Below, one piece after another: positions 46,140-55,107 of a DNA stretch of 64,000 bases. This stretch comes from CAVYVZ01 sp963772065 (GTDB lineage Bacteria; Acidobacteriota; Vicinamibacteria; Vicinamibacterales; UBA2999): contig CAVYVZ010000011.1 of assembly GCA_963772065.1 (NCBI GenBank), positions 17,350 to 81,349 of the forward strand, in the 5' to 3' direction. Position 1 is the stretch's first letter; each line of letters starts with the position of its first letter. The position numbers and the translations under genes are program-made. The notes below the pieces were generated by a model that searched no databases, was not told the DNA's origin, and saw nothing but the letters and a program-made list of their open reading frames with translations.

Positions 46140-47339
46140 ATGCTCCGAGCGCCAATGCCACGTCTGATCCCCTTGTTGATGATCGGCTTGCTGAGCCTGA
46201 CGCCGCCATCGGCATTCGCCCAGCAGTCGCGCGCAGAAGAGATTGCCCAGAAGCAGGCGGAGAAGAGCAAGCAGCTCGCGCCCAACCTCCCGACGGGTAC
46301 CGAGCGCGCGCTCGACTGGTTCGAAGACCATTTCACCGATCCGAACACGGCGTATCTGACATTCGGGAGCATCTATCCGACCGGCGGCTTCGCGCCGGGC
46401 GTGGCCGTCCGCCGGGCCTTCGGCCACGCCCGGTTCAACGTCGGCGGAGCTTACTCGCTCAGGGGTTACAAGCTGGCGCACGCCGCGCTTCGCTTCCCCG
46501 AGCTGGCGAACAACAAGATCGCGCTCGAGACCCGCGCTCGCTGGTTCGACGCGACGCAGGTGCCCTTCTATGGTCTCGGCAACGACTCGAGGGAAGGCGA
46601 CCGCGTGAACTACGGGCTGCGCTCCCTCGAAGTGAGCGGAACCGCGACGTTGAAGCCAGTCCGGTGGTATCGAATCGGGGCCGGAATCGCCTCGCGTCAG
46701 CTGGAGAACCGCGAGGGTGTCGGGCGGCATCCGTCGATCGAAACGCTCCACTCCTCGTCGACGGCACCGGGCCTGTTTGCGGAACCGCGTTATCGGCACA
46801 CGACGGCATTCACGGCGATCGATTACCGCGAGTCGCCCGGCTACACACGGCGAGGTGGCTTATACGCAGTCGAGCTGAGCGAATACCGCGACAGCGATGA
46901 CATTCATACCTTCCGCGTGGCCGAAGCGGATCTGCGGCAGTACATCCCTGTGCTGAAGGAGCAGTGGGTGTTCGCGTTCCGTGCGCTTGTTCAAACCACC
47001 GATGTGGACAGCGGGCAAGTGATTCCGTATTACCTGCTGCCATCTCTCGGAGGCGCGAACACGCTTCGGGGATACGGCGACTTCCGGTTCCAGGACCGGC
47101 ATCTGTTGTTGTTCAGCGCCGAATACCGATGGCTGCCGTCCCGCGTCGTCGACATGGCGATCTTCGTCGACACCGGCAAGGTGACGGCCGAACGCCGGGA
47201 TCTCGATCTCGACGGCCTCAAGACCAGCTACGGCATCGGAATACGATTCCACGGGCCCAACTTCACGCCGCTTCGCGCCGACCTGGCGCGAGGCGATGAA
47301 GGGCTGCGGCTGCACCTCACCGGTAGCGTGACGTTCTAG
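46140..47339 (+). CDS. BamA/surface-antigen-type outer membrane beta-barrel 2
   Basis: 399 aa, intact. Signal peptide (MPRLIPLLMIGLLSLTPPSA, cleavage after FAQ), helical linker rich in Glu/Lys, then barrel strands: FGSIYPTGGFAPGVAVRRAF, FTAIDYRESPGYTRRGGLYA, LPSLGGANTLRGYGDFRFQD (LRGY lid-loop motif) and a terminal LHLTGSVTF ending in Phe. It is a diverged paralogue of the barrel at 43254, sharing the D-x-R-x-x-P-G-x-x-R-x-G-G-L pattern. It follows kinase-like protein 1 by 26 bp and precedes kinase-like protein 2 by 17 bp. Confidence 0.8.
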   Translation: MLRAPMPRLIPLLMIGLLSLTPPSAFAQQSRAEEIAQKQAEKSKQLAPNLPTGTERALDWFEDHFTDPNTAYLTFGSIYPTGGFAPGVAVRRAFGHARFNVGGAYSLRGYKLAHAALRFPELANNKIALETRARWFDATQVPFYGLGNDSREGDRVNYGLRSLEVSGTATLKPVRWYRIGAGIASRQLENREGVGRHPSIETLHSSSTAPGLFAEPRYRHTTAFTAIDYRESPGYTRRGGLYAVELSEYRDSDDIHTFRVAEADLRQYIPVLKEQWVFAFRALVQTTDVDSGQVIPYYLLPSLGGANTLRGYGDFRFQDRHLLLFSAEYRWLPSRVVDMAIFVDTGKVTAERRDLDLDGLKTSYGIGIRFHGPNFTPLRADLARGDEGLRLHLTGSVTF

Positions 47340-47356
47340 GTGGCGAGGAACTGATC

Positions 47357-49041
47357 ATGCGAATCATCTTCCGTCGTGCGGCGCTCATTCTCACGCTAGC
47401 GTGCGTCCTCGCGGCCGCTGCGCTCATCACCGTCACCGTCTGTGCGCAACAGCCCCGTTTCTACACCGACGACCCGATCGCCCGCGTAGAGGATACGCAG
47501 GACGCTTCGGGAGTGAAGTCGAAGTCGGTCAATCTCGTGTACGACGAGGCGCGCAATCTCTTTGGCAACCCGGGCGATTCCAACATGAACCGCCGGGCGA
47601 TGAGCATCAACACGATCGACGAAGTACCCGATTCGAGCTGGTTCACGAACCGCATCCTTGGCGGCCGCCCGATGACGGTGGAGGAGGTGGCGAAAGGTCC
47701 GGACATCGGCGCGGGACCGGCTCCCGGAAAGTGGACCCTCGCATCGGGCAAGAGCGACGGGATCACGCCCGGGTTCACCATCCTCGACTCCAAACGCGAG
47801 CTCTGGTTCATCAAGTTCGATCCGCCGAAGTGGCACGAAATGGCGAGCGGCGCCGAAGTAGCCGTGACGAAGCTGTTCTATGCGCTTGGCTACCACGTTC
47901 CCGAGAACCATGTCACCACGCTCACGCGCGAGAACCTGGTCATCGACGATCGATCCACGATCACGGCTGCCGATGGCGGCGAGCGACATCTGACAGACGC
48001 CGACGTCGACCGCCTGCTCCGAATGGCGGCGCAGAATCCGGACGGATCGTATCGCGTCATCGCCAGCAAAGCCGTCCAGGGCAAGCCGGTGGGTCCGTTT
48101 CTCTACGTGGGAACGCGGCCCGACGACCCGAACGACATCATCCCGCACGAGCATCGGCGCGAACTGCGGGCAGTTCGCGTCTTTGCAGCCTGGACGAATC
48201 ACGTCGATTCGAAAGCCATCAACTCTCTCGACACACTGGTCTCGGAGAACGGTCGAACCATCGTTCGGCACCATCTAATCGATTTCGGATCGACGCTCGG
48301 AAGCGCGTCGATCAAGCCGCGGGAGTACGACGAAGGGCACCACTACATCGTCGACGGCGGACCCACGATGGCAGGCATTGTTTCGCTGGGCCTCTACGTG
48401 CCGTCCTTCCATCTGGTGGACTACCCGGACTTCTCATCCGTCGGGTACTTCTCCGCCGACCGCTTCGATCCTCCGGACTGGAAACCGCGCGTGCCGAACC
48501 CGGCCTTTCGCCGAGCCAGGCCCGACGACACGTTCTGGGGCGCGCGCCGCGTCATGGCGTTCACCGACGACATGATTCGCGCGGCGGTGCGAACGGGGAA
48601 ATACTCGGATCCGGCGGCGGAGAAACACATCGCGGATACACTCATCGCGCGCCGCAATGCCATCGGCCGCGCCTGGCTGACCGACGTGAATCCGGTCATC
48701 GATCCGGCGCTCGATGCGTCGGGAACGCTGCGATTCAAGAACGCCGCGGTCGACGCCGGAGTTGCGAAACCTCCGGCCTCCTATGAGATCACCTGGTTCA
48801 ACTTCGACAATGCAACGCAGACGTCCACACCGATCGGTGTGCCGGTCACATCGGCACGAGCAGAGGCGAGCGCCCCGTCCGGCCTGCCGACGAGCGCCGG
48901 TTCGTTCGTGCGGGTAGACATCAAAGCCGTCACTCCCCCCATCCCGCGTGGACGAATCCGGTGCACGCGTACTTTCAGCGCGTGCCTGCCGGCTGGAAGC
49001 TGATCGGCTTCGAACGGTTGCCAGACGCATCGCGCCGCTGA
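47357..49041 (+). CDS. Secreted kinase-like protein 2, frameshifted in a C-run near its end
   Basis: About 561 aa after repair. Signal peptide up to VTVCAQQ. The core parallels the protein at 44471: SDGITPGFTILDSKRELWFI then KFDP, EMASGAEVAVTKLFYALGYH, IASKAVQGKPVGPFLYVGTR, FAAWTNHVDSKAINSLDTL and HHLIDFGSTLGSAS. These give the same Lys, D-x4-N and DFG layout. A C-terminal module begins with TGKYSDPAAEKHIADTLI. Six Cs near 48945 should be seven; repair gives VTPPHPAWTNPVHAYFQRVP and a TGA at 49041. A KFDP motif and the N-H-x-D conservation in both copies argue for function. Substrate and even the reaction are unknown. Confidence 0.6.
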
Positions 49042-49051
49042 GCGCTCCGAC

Positions 49052-51478
49052 ATGACCTTCGCCGACGGCTGGGCGATCGCTGTCCTTCTCGCCTCGTTAC
49101 AAGCAGCGGTCACCGGACGTGTCCTCGTCACCGTCACCACGCTCGAAGGCGCCGTGCACATGCCCGGCGTCGAGGTTGAGCTTCGCGAAGCCGCCGGTCG
49201 GGTGGTCATCGCGAAAAGCGTGACCGACGGCGCCGGACAAGTCGTCTTTCCGGACGTACCGGGCGGCACCTACATGATCAGGGCATCGCGCCCGGGATTC
49301 GTGGCGCGCGATTCGCTGGTGTTCGCGGTTAGGCCGAGCGAGACGACACAGGTGCTTCTCGATACGCAGCTCGCCTTCGTGCTGCCCGAGGTCCAGGTCC
49401 GTGCCGAAACGCCTTCGCCAACGGACAGCGTGCAACCGGTGTCGATGAGCGACATGCTGTCGGGATCGATCCTCGAGAGCGCGCCGCTCGAAGGCGACGA
49501 TTTTCGAAGCCTGTTGCCGCTGCTTCCCGGCGTGGTCCGCGACGGCAACGGGCGCCTCAGTATCAAAGGCGGTCCCCCAACGACGGGTGCGCTGCAGATG
49601 AATAGCGCCAGCCTGAACGATCCCTCGACGGGCGAATTCGATCTCGACCTGCCGGGACAGAGCATCCAGTCCGTCGAAGTGCTGGCCAATCCCTTCGCCG
49701 CCGAATATGGCCGCTTTACCACGAGCGTCACGCAGATTCGGACGCGGCGCGGAACGAACGAGTGGGACCTGTCGTCGGGCAACCTGGTGCCGCGGTTCCG
49801 AGGTTTCTTCACAGGCATCCGCGCGTTCGAACCCCGTGTCTCGGTGCGCGGTCCGCTGAAGAACGACCGCGTGTTTCTGGCGCAGGACATGCAGTTCCGC
49901 TACGTCACGACTCCGGTCAAGAGCCTTCCCAACGAGCCGGAGATCGATCTGCGAAGCTTCGACTCGTTCACGCGGTTGGACGGGGTCGTGTCGTCGCGGC
50001 ATGTTCTCGGGGCCGGGTTGATTCTCTTCCCCCGCGAGCTGCGGCGCGTGACGATGAATACGTTTCGTCCCATCGATACCGCGCCGGATCTCAATCAGAG
50101 TGGCTTCTCGAGCGGCGGCGTCGACCGCTTCTCGATCCGACCGGACCTCGTGCTCGAGACAACGCTGTCCGTCCGCCGGTTCGAGATCGACGTGAACAGC
50201 AACAGTCTGGCGCCGATGGTCTATGGCCCGGAGACGCAGAGCGGCGGCTTTTTCAATGACCAGGATCGAGACGTCACGAGCGTGCAATGGGTCGAGACGC
50301 TGAGCCTCTCGCGCGACCTGCGCCACGGCCAGCACGTCTTCAAGTTCGGGACCGACCTTCAGCACTCCCGCTACCACGGGACGAGTGTCAGCCGGGCCGT
50401 CGAGATCCGTCGTCTCGATGGCACCCTCGCGGAGCGAACGCGGTTTGCCGCACCATCGCAGCAGGAGGTCAGCGGAGCGGAGCTCGCAGTGTTCGGCCAG
50501 GACCGGTGGCGTCTGAATTCGCGCGTGACGTTCGAGCTCGGCATGCGGCTCGACCGCGACGTCGTCGTGGAGAAGATCAACTGGTCACCGCGCGCCGGCG
50601 CGGCGATCAGCGTACTGCCAGAAGGCCGCGGCATCGTTCGAGGCGGTTTCGGGAAGTTCGTGCAGCGCACCCCGCTCAACGTCGGTGCGTTCCTGTCGTT
50701 CGAGCCGCGCATTGTCGCCCGGTTCGCTGCCGATGGATCGCCGTTGGACGCGCCGCTCACTCTGGCCCACCGCGTCGGTGATGATCTGCACACGCCGGAG
50801 GCGCACGTCGGGAACGTCGAATGGGATCAGCGGTTCGGCCGCCGCATGCTTCTCAAGCTTGCGTTTCTTCGGCGCAGCGGTTCCCACGAGTACATCCTGT
50901 CGCCCGATCGAGCCGCTGGTACGCTGACCCTGTCGAGCACCGGTACTTCGCGGTACAAGGAACTCGAAGCCACGACTCGCTATCTCGGCGGTGAGCGGCG
51001 AGACCTCACGCTGTCGTACGTCTGGTCGAAAGGCACCGCCGATCTCAACACCTACGACCAGTTTTACGGAAACCTCCGCAATCCTCTGGTGAGGGCGAAC
51101 GAGCACAATCTGATTCCGACTGACGTGCGGCATCGGGTGTTGCTTCGCGGGACGATCGGGCTGCCCGGGCAGTGGGACTTCGTTCCGGTGCTCGAATTGC
51201 GATCCGGGTTCCCCTGGTCGGCCGTGGACGAGTTCCTGGATTTCGTCGGGCCGCGCAGCCAAGGGGGACGTCTCCCCGCCGTGCGCACGCTCGACTTCTC
51301 GCTCGCTCGCCCGTGGCGGCTGAAGGGACGGCGGTTTCGCGCCGGGGTGAGGGTTTACAACGCGTTCGGCGCCTCAGCGGAGCGCGACGTTCAGACGAAC
51401 ATCACGTCGCCATCATACGGAATGGCGTTCAATCCCGTCGAGCGGTCCATCGGCTTCCTATTCGAATCGGGGCGCTAA
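49052..51478 (+). CDS. TonB-dependent-receptor-like outer membrane protein with carboxypeptidase-type N-domain
   Basis: 808 aa, intact. A hydrophobic N-terminus is followed by a carboxypeptidase-regulatory-like domain (VEVELREAAGRVVIAKSVTD, GGTYMIRASRPGFV), then a plug-like region (DFRSLLPLLPGVVRDGNGRL, LPGQSIQSVEVLANPFAAEY) and a long beta-barrel ending GMAFNPVERSIGFLFESGR. It lacks a clear TonB box and ends in Arg, not Phe, so classic TonB coupling is uncertain. Located 10 bp after kinase-like protein 2 and probably in the same operon, it could be the transport partner of that module. Confidence 0.68.
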   Translation: MTFADGWAIAVLLASLQAAVTGRVLVTVTTLEGAVHMPGVEVELREAAGRVVIAKSVTDGAGQVVFPDVPGGTYMIRASRPGFVARDSLVFAVRPSETTQVLLDTQLAFVLPEVQVRAETPSPTDSVQPVSMSDMLSGSILESAPLEGDDFRSLLPLLPGVVRDGNGRLSIKGGPPTTGALQMNSASLNDPSTGEFDLDLPGQSIQSVEVLANPFAAEYGRFTTSVTQIRTRRGTNEWDLSSGNLVPRFRGFFTGIRAFEPRVSVRGPLKNDRVFLAQDMQFRYVTTPVKSLPNEPEIDLRSFDSFTRLDGVVSSRHVLGAGLILFPRELRRVTMNTFRPIDTAPDLNQSGFSSGGVDRFSIRPDLVLETTLSVRRFEIDVNSNSLAPMVYGPETQSGGFFNDQDRDVTSVQWVETLSLSRDLRHGQHVFKFGTDLQHSRYHGTSVSRAVEIRRLDGTLAERTRFAAPSQQEVSGAELAVFGQDRWRLNSRVTFELGMRLDRDVVVEKINWSPRAGAAISVLPEGRGIVRGGFGKFVQRTPLNVGAFLSFEPRIVARFAADGSPLDAPLTLAHRVGDDLHTPEAHVGNVEWDQRFGRRMLLKLAFLRRSGSHEYILSPDRAAGTLTLSSTGTSRYKELEATTRYLGGERRDLTLSYVWSKGTADLNTYDQFYGNLRNPLVRANEHNLIPTDVRHRVLLRGTIGLPGQWDFVPVLELRSGFPWSAVDEFLDFVGPRSQGGRLPAVRTLDFSLARPWRLKGRRFRAGVRVYNAFGASAERDVQTNITSPSYGMAFNPVERSIGFLFESGR

Positions 51479-51497
51479 GGCGCAGAGCGATTCTGAC

Positions 51498-51953
51498 CTA
51501 CTTCTTCACTTTGAGTTCGAACGCAAACGGAATCGTCCCCGGTTTGAAGCACACGCGGTCGTCGCAGGCCTGGTACTCCAGCCTGCCCGATAGGGCTAGC
51601 GCCTCTTTTCCCTTCAGCGCAGCCGCACTCACAGCGATGACCTGTGTCAGAGTAAATGGCTTCGAATATACGGGCACTCGCTCGTCGAGCGGTTCGAAGT
51701 AGTACGTCTCCGAAGGCGGATAGACGAGCGGACGCGGCTTCACTCCGGCCTGCGCGTCGAGCTTCACCGCGATCACCTGGTATTCCTTGGCGCCTGGAGC
51801 ATAGAGGTGCATCCGGCGGGCGGGCGTCACGGCGAAGGTGATCGTGACGGTGGAATTCGGCGCGACGACATCTGGCTCAGCGATGGCCTGCAATGAGAGC
51901 TGGGGATTCGTCGCGGTCACGGTCGTGATCACCGCGAGGAGCAGAGGATGCAT
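51498..51953 (-). CDS. DsbD N-terminal-domain-like secreted protein
   Basis: 151 aa. A signal peptide (MHPLLLAVITTVTA) precedes an immunoglobulin-like domain with VTPARRMHLYAPGAKEYQVI and a C-terminal LEYQACDDRVCFKPGTIPFA. C-x4-C in ACDDRVC is the conserved cysteine pair of the periplasmic alpha domain of DsbD, which passes electrons to DsbC and similar partners. No transmembrane domain follows, so this is a free-standing version. The gene converges with the receptor gene at 51478. Confidence 0.68.
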   Translation of the reverse strand: MHPLLLAVITTVTATNPQLSLQAIAEPDVVAPNSTVTITFAVTPARRMHLYAPGAKEYQVIAVKLDAQAGVKPRPLVYPPSETYYFEPLDERVPVYSKPFTLTQVIAVSAAALKGKEALALSGRLEYQACDDRVCFKPGTIPFAFELKVKK

Positions 51954-51966
51954 GCACCGAGTGTAC

Positions 51967-52001
51967 AAAAAGACGGGCGGAGGTGTGGCCCTCCGCCCGT
52001 C
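51967..52001 (-). terminator. Rho-independent terminator of the glycine-zipper gene
   Basis: A perfect 12-bp stem (GACGGGCGGAGG at 51972-51983 with its complement at 51990-52001), 6-nt loop and a run of five Ts on the minus strand (51971-51967). It lies 20 bp past the stop at 52021. This is the only textbook intrinsic terminator I see in the window. Confidence 0.9.
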
Positions 52002-52020
52002 CCCGGCGAGGTATTCCCGG

Positions 52021-52473
52021 TCAGCGACGCTTGGACGCCTCGTATATCGAGGCGGCCCCGCCGCCAATCGCCGCGCCGATGAGCGCGCCCTTCTTGCCGC
52101 CGATGATTCCGCCGACGCCGGCCCCGGATGCCGCCGAGCCGCCGATGATCAGCGCCGTCTTCGTCTTCGTGCGCTCGGGACGCACATCTTCCTGGTCACG
52201 GTAAACCACCACGTCGTCCGACCGCTGCGCGGTGCGATACACCGTCCGCGGTCGCGACTGCGTCCGCACCACACGCGCGGGCGCCGGAGTGTTGCTGACG
52301 AACATCGCCCGCGGCTGCTGCGCAGCCGCTGGAGCGAGGTATTGCCCGTCCAGGGTCTGGACGAGCGCCGGGTTCTCAACCAACGCGTCGTTCTGCGCGG
52401 CGTTGGCGCCGACCGCATACATCGCCACGCCGGAGATCAATGCACCCGCCACTGCCGCAGCCATCGGTTTCAT
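52021..52473 (-). CDS. Glycine-zipper envelope protein
   Basis: 150 aa. Signal peptide (MKPMAAAVAGALISGVAMYA, cleavage after ANA). A variable middle (RVVRTQSRPRTVYRTAQRSD) leads to a glycine-zipper helix pair, IIGGSAASGAGVGGIIGGKK and GALIGAAIGGGAASIYEASK, of the type in 17-kDa surface antigen and YMGG proteins that associate with membranes. GGAGG 8 nt upstream of the ATG at 52473 fixes the start. The divergent neighbour at 52653 leaves a 179-bp promoter region with ATATAAAACA near 52544. Confidence 0.78.
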   Translation of the reverse strand: MKPMAAAVAGALISGVAMYAVGANAAQNDALVENPALVQTLDGQYLAPAAAQQPRAMFVSNTPAPARVVRTQSRPRTVYRTAQRSDDVVVYRDQEDVRPERTKTKTALIIGGSAASGAGVGGIIGGKKGALIGAAIGGGAASIYEASKRR

Positions 52474-52652
52474 GTTCAGAGCCTCCCGTGAGAAACGATC
52501 CATGCCCCGTGTTTTCCAAGGCACATGCCAAGCAGACCCATCCATATAAAACACTGAATGCAGGCCGCTTAGTCGAATATGGCAGAATTGCGGCACGGTC
52601 GGTGTCCTCGCGAGGGCTCAGCCACGGCCTACAATCTGGCCGGAGGATCACG

Positions 52653-53693
52653 ATGCGTTTTTGCGCGATCACGATCGCGTGCGTGCTGACGACCACGGTA
52701 GCGCATGCGCAGGCATTCAGAGTCGGCGACGTCACGGCGCAGCCCGGATCTCTCGCATCGGGTGAGCTGCTGATCGCGCCTTCCGCGTCCGATGCGGGCA
52801 CGCGGATCCCGTTCTCGATCCTTCACGGATCGAAGCCCGGTCCAGTGCTGGCGCTGATCGCCGGAGTGCACGGACAGGAGTACACGCCGGTGCTGGCGCT
52901 ACAGCGACTGCGCACGGCGATCGATCCGGCCACTCTGACCGGGACGGTCATCATGGTGCACGTCGCCAACATGCCGTCGTATACCGCTCGGACGATCTAT
53001 TACTCGCCCGTCGATCGAAAGAACCTGAACCGTGTCTTCCCGGGGCGGGTTGACGGGACGCTGTCAGAGCGCATCGCCGACCGCATCACGCGCGAGATCA
53101 TCGATCGCGCAACTCATGTCGTCGATCTGCACTGCGGAGACGGGAACGAATCGCTCAGGCCGTATCTCTACTGGATCACCACGGGAGCGCCCGAGGTCGC
53201 GGAGATGGGACGGAAGATGGCGCTGGCGTCGGGCTTCGATCACATCGTGATCGATCGCGAGCGCCCACTGGACTCTGCGAAATCGGTGTACCTGTCCAAT
53301 ACCGCGATCCTCCGCGGCAAGCCGGCGCTGACGGTCGAGTCGGGGTTTCTCGCGGTCCCCGATGAAGCATCCGTCGTGCGCCTCGAGCGTGCCGTCGCCG
53401 GCTGGTTGAAGCTCCTGGGCATGCGCGCCACGGGTCCGGGCCCGGCCGAACAGGTCGTGTGGATCGATCGCAGCGAGGTGCTCGCGAGCAAGTTCACCGG
53501 CGTCTGGTATCCCCTCGTCGAACGCGGTCACACGGTGGCGGAGGGCACGATCATCGGCCGCGTCACCGACTTCTTCGGCAAGACGATGCAGGAGGTCCGC
53601 GCTCCCTTCGCCGGCGAGGTCCTGTATGTCGTCGGGACGCCGGCGATGAACGAGGGAGAGCCGGTCGCCTTCATCGGCCGCGTCAAGCCGTGA
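52653..53693 (+). CDS. Secreted succinylglutamate desuccinylase/aspartoacylase-family protein
   Basis: 346 aa. Signal peptide (MRFCAITIACVLTTTVAHAQ). The M14-like zinc site shows LIAGVHGQEYTPVLAL (H-x2-E) and THVVDLHCGDGNESL (His), with NRVFPGRVDGTLSERIADRI between. The C-terminal beta domain ends FAGEVLYVVGTPAMNEGEPV. The family hydrolyses N-acyl amino acids or removes acyl groups from amines; the periplasmic location suggests a nutrient or cell-wall peptide role. GGAGG at 52642-52646 supports the ATG. Its stop overlaps the next start (GTGA). Confidence 0.78.
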   Translation: MRFCAITIACVLTTTVAHAQAFRVGDVTAQPGSLASGELLIAPSASDAGTRIPFSILHGSKPGPVLALIAGVHGQEYTPVLALQRLRTAIDPATLTGTVIMVHVANMPSYTARTIYYSPVDRKNLNRVFPGRVDGTLSERIADRITREIIDRATHVVDLHCGDGNESLRPYLYWITTGAPEVAEMGRKMALASGFDHIVIDRERPLDSAKSVYLSNTAILRGKPALTVESGFLAVPDEASVVRLERAVAGWLKLLGMRATGPGPAEQVVWIDRSEVLASKFTGVWYPLVERGHTVAEGTIIGRVTDFFGKTMQEVRAPFAGEVLYVVGTPAMNEGEPVAFIGRVKP

Positions 53694-54415
53694 TCGTCCG
53701 AGACGATGGCGACTCGTATGTCCTCATCACCCAGCCGGATCATGCGCGGCTCGCCCGGGACATCGTCGCGGCGATCCGCACGGAGCCGGAGCTACACGCG
53801 GCCTCTCGCGAAACCGTGCTCTTTGCGACGCGCGAGCACGACAACGGTTGGACCGAAGTAGACTCGAACCCCACGATCGATCCCGACACGGGCCGCCCCT
53901 GCGACTTCATCGCAGGTCCGGTTCACGTGAAGCACGAGCTCTGGCCGCGCGGCATCCGTCGGGCCGCCGAGTCCGATCCGCGCGCGGGCGCGCTCATTGC
54001 GCAGCACGCGATCACGGTCTATGCGTATCGCGCCACGGAACCCGAATGGCAGCCGTTCTTCGGGCCGATCACGGCCCTGCGCGACGACCTGCTCGAGCAG
54101 ATCGGCGCGGCGCACGGGCCCGCGCGCGATGCATTCGACCGGGAGTATCGGTGCGTTCGCCTCGGGGATTCTTTCTCTCTGCAGTTCTGCAATGGGTGGA
54201 CGGCTCCGCAGGACACGTACGGATACAGCGCGGAGCTCCGTGGGTCCTCGCTGGTCATCTCACCGGATCCATTCGACGGCGGCGCCATCGCTCTGCGAGT
54301 CCTGGCGCGACGTGTGCCGGCACGCCGGTACGCCTCCGACGCAGATCTCCGACACGCATTGGCCAACGCGATTCCCGTGTTTCTCGAGGGTGAAGCGCGA
54401 GGGCAGCCGCGCTAA
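53690..54415 (+). CDS. DUF3891-family protein
   Basis: 241 aa. It reads YVLITQPDHARLARDIVAAI near the start, VLFATREHDNGWTEVD, later YVYAYRA-like ITVYAYRATEPEW and DSFSLQFCNGW. QPDHA...HDNGW is the pattern I associate with DUF3891, a family with no established reaction; the conserved His/Asp residues suggest a metal site. The GTG overlaps the stop of the desuccinylase-like gene, so the two are co-translated. It ends directly before the Pho-type repeats. Confidence 0.68.
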   Translation: MIVRDDGDSYVLITQPDHARLARDIVAAIRTEPELHAASRETVLFATREHDNGWTEVDSNPTIDPDTGRPCDFIAGPVHVKHELWPRGIRRAAESDPRAGALIAQHAITVYAYRATEPEWQPFFGPITALRDDLLEQIGAAHGPARDAFDREYRCVRLGDSFSLQFCNGWTAPQDTYGYSAELRGSSLVISPDPFDGGAIALRVLARRVPARRYASDADLRHALANAIPVFLEGEARGQPR

Positions 54416-54419
54416 CACA

Positions 54420-54448
54420 TGTAACAGCAATGTAACAAACGTGTTAAA
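54420..54448 (+). promoter_or_regulatory. Triple Pho-box-type direct repeat
   Basis: TGTAACA (54420-54426), TGTAACA (54431-54437) and TGTTAAA (54442-54448) recur every 11 bp with 4-bp spacers. That is the geometry of PhoB/PhoP operators (7-bp half sites, 11-bp period). TACTAT at 54454-54459 follows as a -10-like box. It precedes a DUF47-Pit phosphate transporter operon and a PhoB/PhoR-like pair, which fits autoregulation by phosphate. Confidence 0.75.
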
Positions 54449-54459
54449 TCTGCTACTAT

Positions 54460-54479
54460 CCCTCGATTTTTCACGAGGG
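54460..54479 (+). promoter_or_regulatory. Hairpin sequestering the ribosome-binding site of the DUF47 gene
   Basis: CCCTCG (54460-54465) pairs with CGAGGG (54474-54479) across an 8-nt AT-rich loop. The right arm is itself the GAGGG Shine-Dalgarno of the ATG at 54484, so the stem would hide it in the mRNA. Confidence 0.5.
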
Positions 54480-54483
54480 ATGA

Positions 54484-55104
54484 ATGGCGCGATTCAGTCT
54501 CCTGCCGCGTCAGGAGCAGTTCTTTCAGGACTTCATCAGCCTCGCTGAGCAGATCCAGCGCGGCGCCCACACGCTCAAGCAGATGCTCTCGGCCTCGCCG
54601 ATCGCCGTCGAACAGGCCGAGGTGATCAAAGACATCGAGCATCAGTGCGATCGCAGCACACGCGGCATCATCGATCGCCTGAACCGGACTTTCGTGACGC
54701 CGCTCGACCGCGAGGACATTCACGCGCTTGCCGTCGGTCTGGACGACGTGATGGATGCCATCGACGCGGCGGCGGCGGTGACAAAGCTGTACAAGGTGAC
54801 GCATGCGCGCCCCGGAACGCGCCGGCTCGCCGAAATCGTCTCCGATGCGGCCGATCGCATCGCTGAGGCGATGCGCGCGCTGGAGCGCAAAGAGGGCGTT
54901 CTGGAACTGGCGGCGCGCATCAGTCAACTCGAGCACGAGGCCGACCGCGTCCACCAGGACGCCATCGTCTCGCTGTTCGACGACGAGAAGGATCCGATCG
55001 CGGTCATCAAGTGGAAGGAGATTCTCGATTTCCTCGAGGCGGCGACGGACCGGTGCGAGGACGTCGCCAATCGCCTCGAAGGCACGATCGTCAAGCACGG
55101 CTAG
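54484..55104 (+). CDS. DUF47/PhoU-like accessory protein of the Pit transporter
   Basis: 206 aa, all-helical. It starts MARFSLLPRQEQFFQDFISL and has EVIKDIEHQCDRSTRGIIDR, then TPLDREDIHALAVGLDDVMD (metal-binding E/D-x3-D pattern) and ISQLEHEADRVHQDAIVSLF. DUF47 proteins are PhoU relatives that regulate low-affinity phosphate transport and usually sit directly upstream of pit. Here the pit gene starts 4 bp later. Expression is likely controlled by the Pho-type repeats and perhaps the hairpin at its start. Confidence 0.86.
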   Translation: MARFSLLPRQEQFFQDFISLAEQIQRGAHTLKQMLSASPIAVEQAEVIKDIEHQCDRSTRGIIDRLNRTFVTPLDREDIHALAVGLDDVMDAIDAAAAVTKLYKVTHARPGTRRLAEIVSDAADRIAEAMRALERKEGVLELAARISQLEHEADRVHQDAIVSLFDDEKDPIAVIKWKEILDFLEAATDRCEDVANRLEGTIVKHG

Positions 55105-55107
55105 CGG

